A stretch of 64,000 nt of DNA. It comes from Streptomyces sp. CB00316 (GTDB taxonomy: Bacteria; Actinomycetota; Actinomycetes; Streptomycetales; Streptomycetaceae). Position 1 is the first letter of the stretch. Each line of letters starts with the position of its first letter. Shown piece by piece: positions 62,769 to 64,000 of the stretch. The stretch covers positions 682,001 through 746,000 of the forward strand of contig NZ_LIXI01000002.1 in the NCBI RefSeq assembly GCF_001905595.1. The letters run 5' to 3'. The notes beneath the pieces are model-generated. The model saw only the letters and a program-made list of their open reading frames with translations, had not been told where the DNA came from and searched no databases. The position numbers were made by a program, and so were the translations under genes.

Positions 62769-63742
62769 AGCCGGGCGCCCAGGACGTGCAGGCCGATGTC
62801 TCAGATCCCCTGCACGAACGGCTCACCTCCTACGCCGGTCGTCCCGCCGCCACCGCCGGCACCGGCAAGGATCCCGTCAACCTGCCCATGATCCGCCACT
62901 GGTGCGAGGCCATGGGCGACACCTCCGCCGCCTACCGGGGGCCTGACGCCGTCGCCCCGCCGGCCATGCTCCAGGCCTGGACGATGCGCGGGCTCTGCGC
63001 GGACCCGGAGCCCGACGACGGCACGGGCCGCTCGGCCGCGTACGACGAACTCCTCGGGCTGCTCGATGGCGCCGGGTACACCTCCGTCGTCGCGACCGAC
63101 TGCGAGCAGGAGTATCTGCGGCCGCTCCGCCCCGGCGACCGGATCACCTTCGACGCCGTCATCGAGGCCGTCTCCCGCCGCAAGACCACCAAGCTCGGCA
63201 CCGGCTACTTCGTCACCACCCGCATGGACGTCCACGCCAACGGCGAACCCGCCGGGACGCACCGCTTCCGCTTCCTCAAGTACCGCCCCGCGCAACGGAA
63301 GACCGCGAAGCCGGAGAGCGAACCGCCTCTCCGCCCCCGACCCGTCATCAACCGTGACAACGCCGGATTCTGGGCCGGGGTCGCCGAGCACCGCCTCCTC
63401 ATCCAGCGCTGCACCGGCTGCGCCACCCTGCGCTTCCCCTGGCTCCCCGGCTGCAACGCCTGCGCCGGCCAGGAGTGGGACACGGTCGAGGCGGGCGGTG
63501 AGGGCACGGTCTTCAGTCACGTCGTGATGCACCACCCGTCCTTCCCCGCCTTCGACCCGTCCGGTGAGGGCGGCCCGTACGCCGTCGCGCTCATCGAGCT
63601 CGCCGAGGGCGTCCGCATCCTCGGCAACGTGGTCGGGGTGCCGTACGACAAGGTGCGCGTCGGCCTGCCCGTACGCCTGGAGTTCCTCCGTACGGACCCC
63701 GATCTGGAACTTCCCGTCTTCCGGGCGAGCGAGGGCGGTTGA
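62765..63742 (+). CDS. MaoC-like dehydratase / DUF35 OB-fold fusion (ChsH2-like)
   Basis: A 325-aa protein with an N-terminal FAS1-like/MaoC hot-dog domain (about 15-180) and a C-terminal DUF35 domain with a zinc ribbon (Cys216, Cys219, Cys230, Cys233). This is the ChsH2 architecture: with ChsH1 it hydrates the steroid side-chain enoyl-CoA, and the DUF35 part binds the Ltp2 aldolase. The GTG at 62765 overlaps the upstream stop by 4 bases. Confidence 0.88.
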   Translation: MKPGAQDVQADVSDPLHERLTSYAGRPAATAGTGKDPVNLPMIRHWCEAMGDTSAAYRGPDAVAPPAMLQAWTMRGLCADPEPDDGTGRSAAYDELLGLLDGAGYTSVVATDCEQEYLRPLRPGDRITFDAVIEAVSRRKTTKLGTGYFVTTRMDVHANGEPAGTHRFRFLKYRPAQRKTAKPESEPPLRPRPVINRDNAGFWAGVAEHRLLIQRCTGCATLRFPWLPGCNACAGQEWDTVEAGGEGTVFSHVVMHHPSFPAFDPSGEGGPYAVALIELAEGVRILGNVVGVPYDKVRVGLPVRLEFLRTDPDLELPVFRASEGG

Positions 63743-63743
63743 G

Positions 63744-64000
63744 ATGGACTTCACCCCGAGCGAGGAACAGGCGGCGGCGCAGGGTCTGGCCGCGCGGATC
63801 TTCGGTGACCTCTCGACGCACGAGCGGCTGGTGGCGGCCGGAACGGGTACGGACGCCGGGCTGTGGAAAGAGCTGTGCACGGCCGGGCTGCCCGGGGCGG
63901 TGGAGGACATCGGGCTTCTCGGCCTGGTGCTGCTCCTGGAGGAACAGGGCCGGAGCACCGCTCAGGTCCCGCTGGCGGCGACGTGTGTGTACGGGCTCCT
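63744..64000 (+). CDS. Acyl-CoA dehydrogenase, 5' part (cut by window end)
   Basis: The first 85 codons of a second acyl-CoA dehydrogenase (MDFTPSEEQAAAQGLAARIF; LWKELCTAGLPG; LGLVLLLEEQGRSTAQVPLA). It starts one base after the ChsH2-like gene. The order FadE, MaoC/DUF35, FadE fits an igr-type steroid operon; a second MaoC protein and an Ltp2-like aldolase would be expected next. Confidence 0.85.
   Translation, partial: MDFTPSEEQAAAQGLAARIFGDLSTHERLVAAGTGTDAGLWKELCTAGLPGAVEDIGLLGLVLLLEEQGRSTAQVPLAATCVYGL

Overview
The window is high-GC actinobacterial DNA with the codon bias, GTG starts, gene families and gene order of a Streptomyces chromosome. It appears to lie in the core, fairly near oriC. 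Two perfect or near-perfect ParB (parS) sites and several DnaA-box clusters support that placement, but dnaA, dnaN and oriC are not in the window.

Core region, about 1-47.5 kb. It opens with thiC, small membrane proteins, a metallophosphoesterase, a LacI regulator and an aromatic/histidinol-phosphate aminotransferase. Next is the cytochrome bd operon cydA-cydB-cydCD, preceded by an exact Rex operator and followed by a DevS-type sensor kinase that keeps the heme-GAF residues: a redox/oxygen-response block. After it come HAD and LLM enzymes, kptA, a translationally coupled M24 peptidase / hydrolase-SDR fusion / MerR operon, a two-ATPase two-permease ABC cluster, serS with a coupled HAD gene, and pheA. 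A minus-strand copper operon runs membrane protein, ycnI, sco, ecuC-like, copCD, dtpA-like DyP peroxidase. The core ends with two RsbW-type kinases, aminopeptidase P, a SpoIIE-type phosphatase, a degenerate prim-pol protein, a SEC-C protein, a phosphodiesterase and an HtrA protease.

Accessory region, about 47.6-61.4 kb. A tRNA-Ser(UGA) gene is followed by a 57-bp exact repeat of its 3' half 6.7 kb downstream, and a further 31-bp copy 4 kb beyond that. The two intervals look like tandem remnants of tRNA-integrated elements. Each interval has its own pair of short direct-repeat motifs at both ends, and neither contains a recognisable integrase. Element 1 carries a small acidic peptide gene, a JmjC-type oxygenase, a truncated aldo/keto reductase, a truncated APH-like gene, an XRE-TPR regulator with a palindromic operator, a NUDIX hydrolase and a HEPN-motif protein. 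Element 2 carries a GntR remnant, a LamG secreted protein, a DUF6000 protein and a tiny Cys-rich protein. The flanks hold a prim-pol gene with a LexA-like box and several broken genes: one with an in-frame TGA, one with an in-frame TAG, and one with an 8-bp tandem duplication.

Right end, 61.5-64 kb. An acyl-CoA dehydrogenase, a MaoC/DUF35 fusion and the start of a second acyl-CoA dehydrogenase resemble the steroid side-chain (igr-type) operon. The window cuts the last gene.
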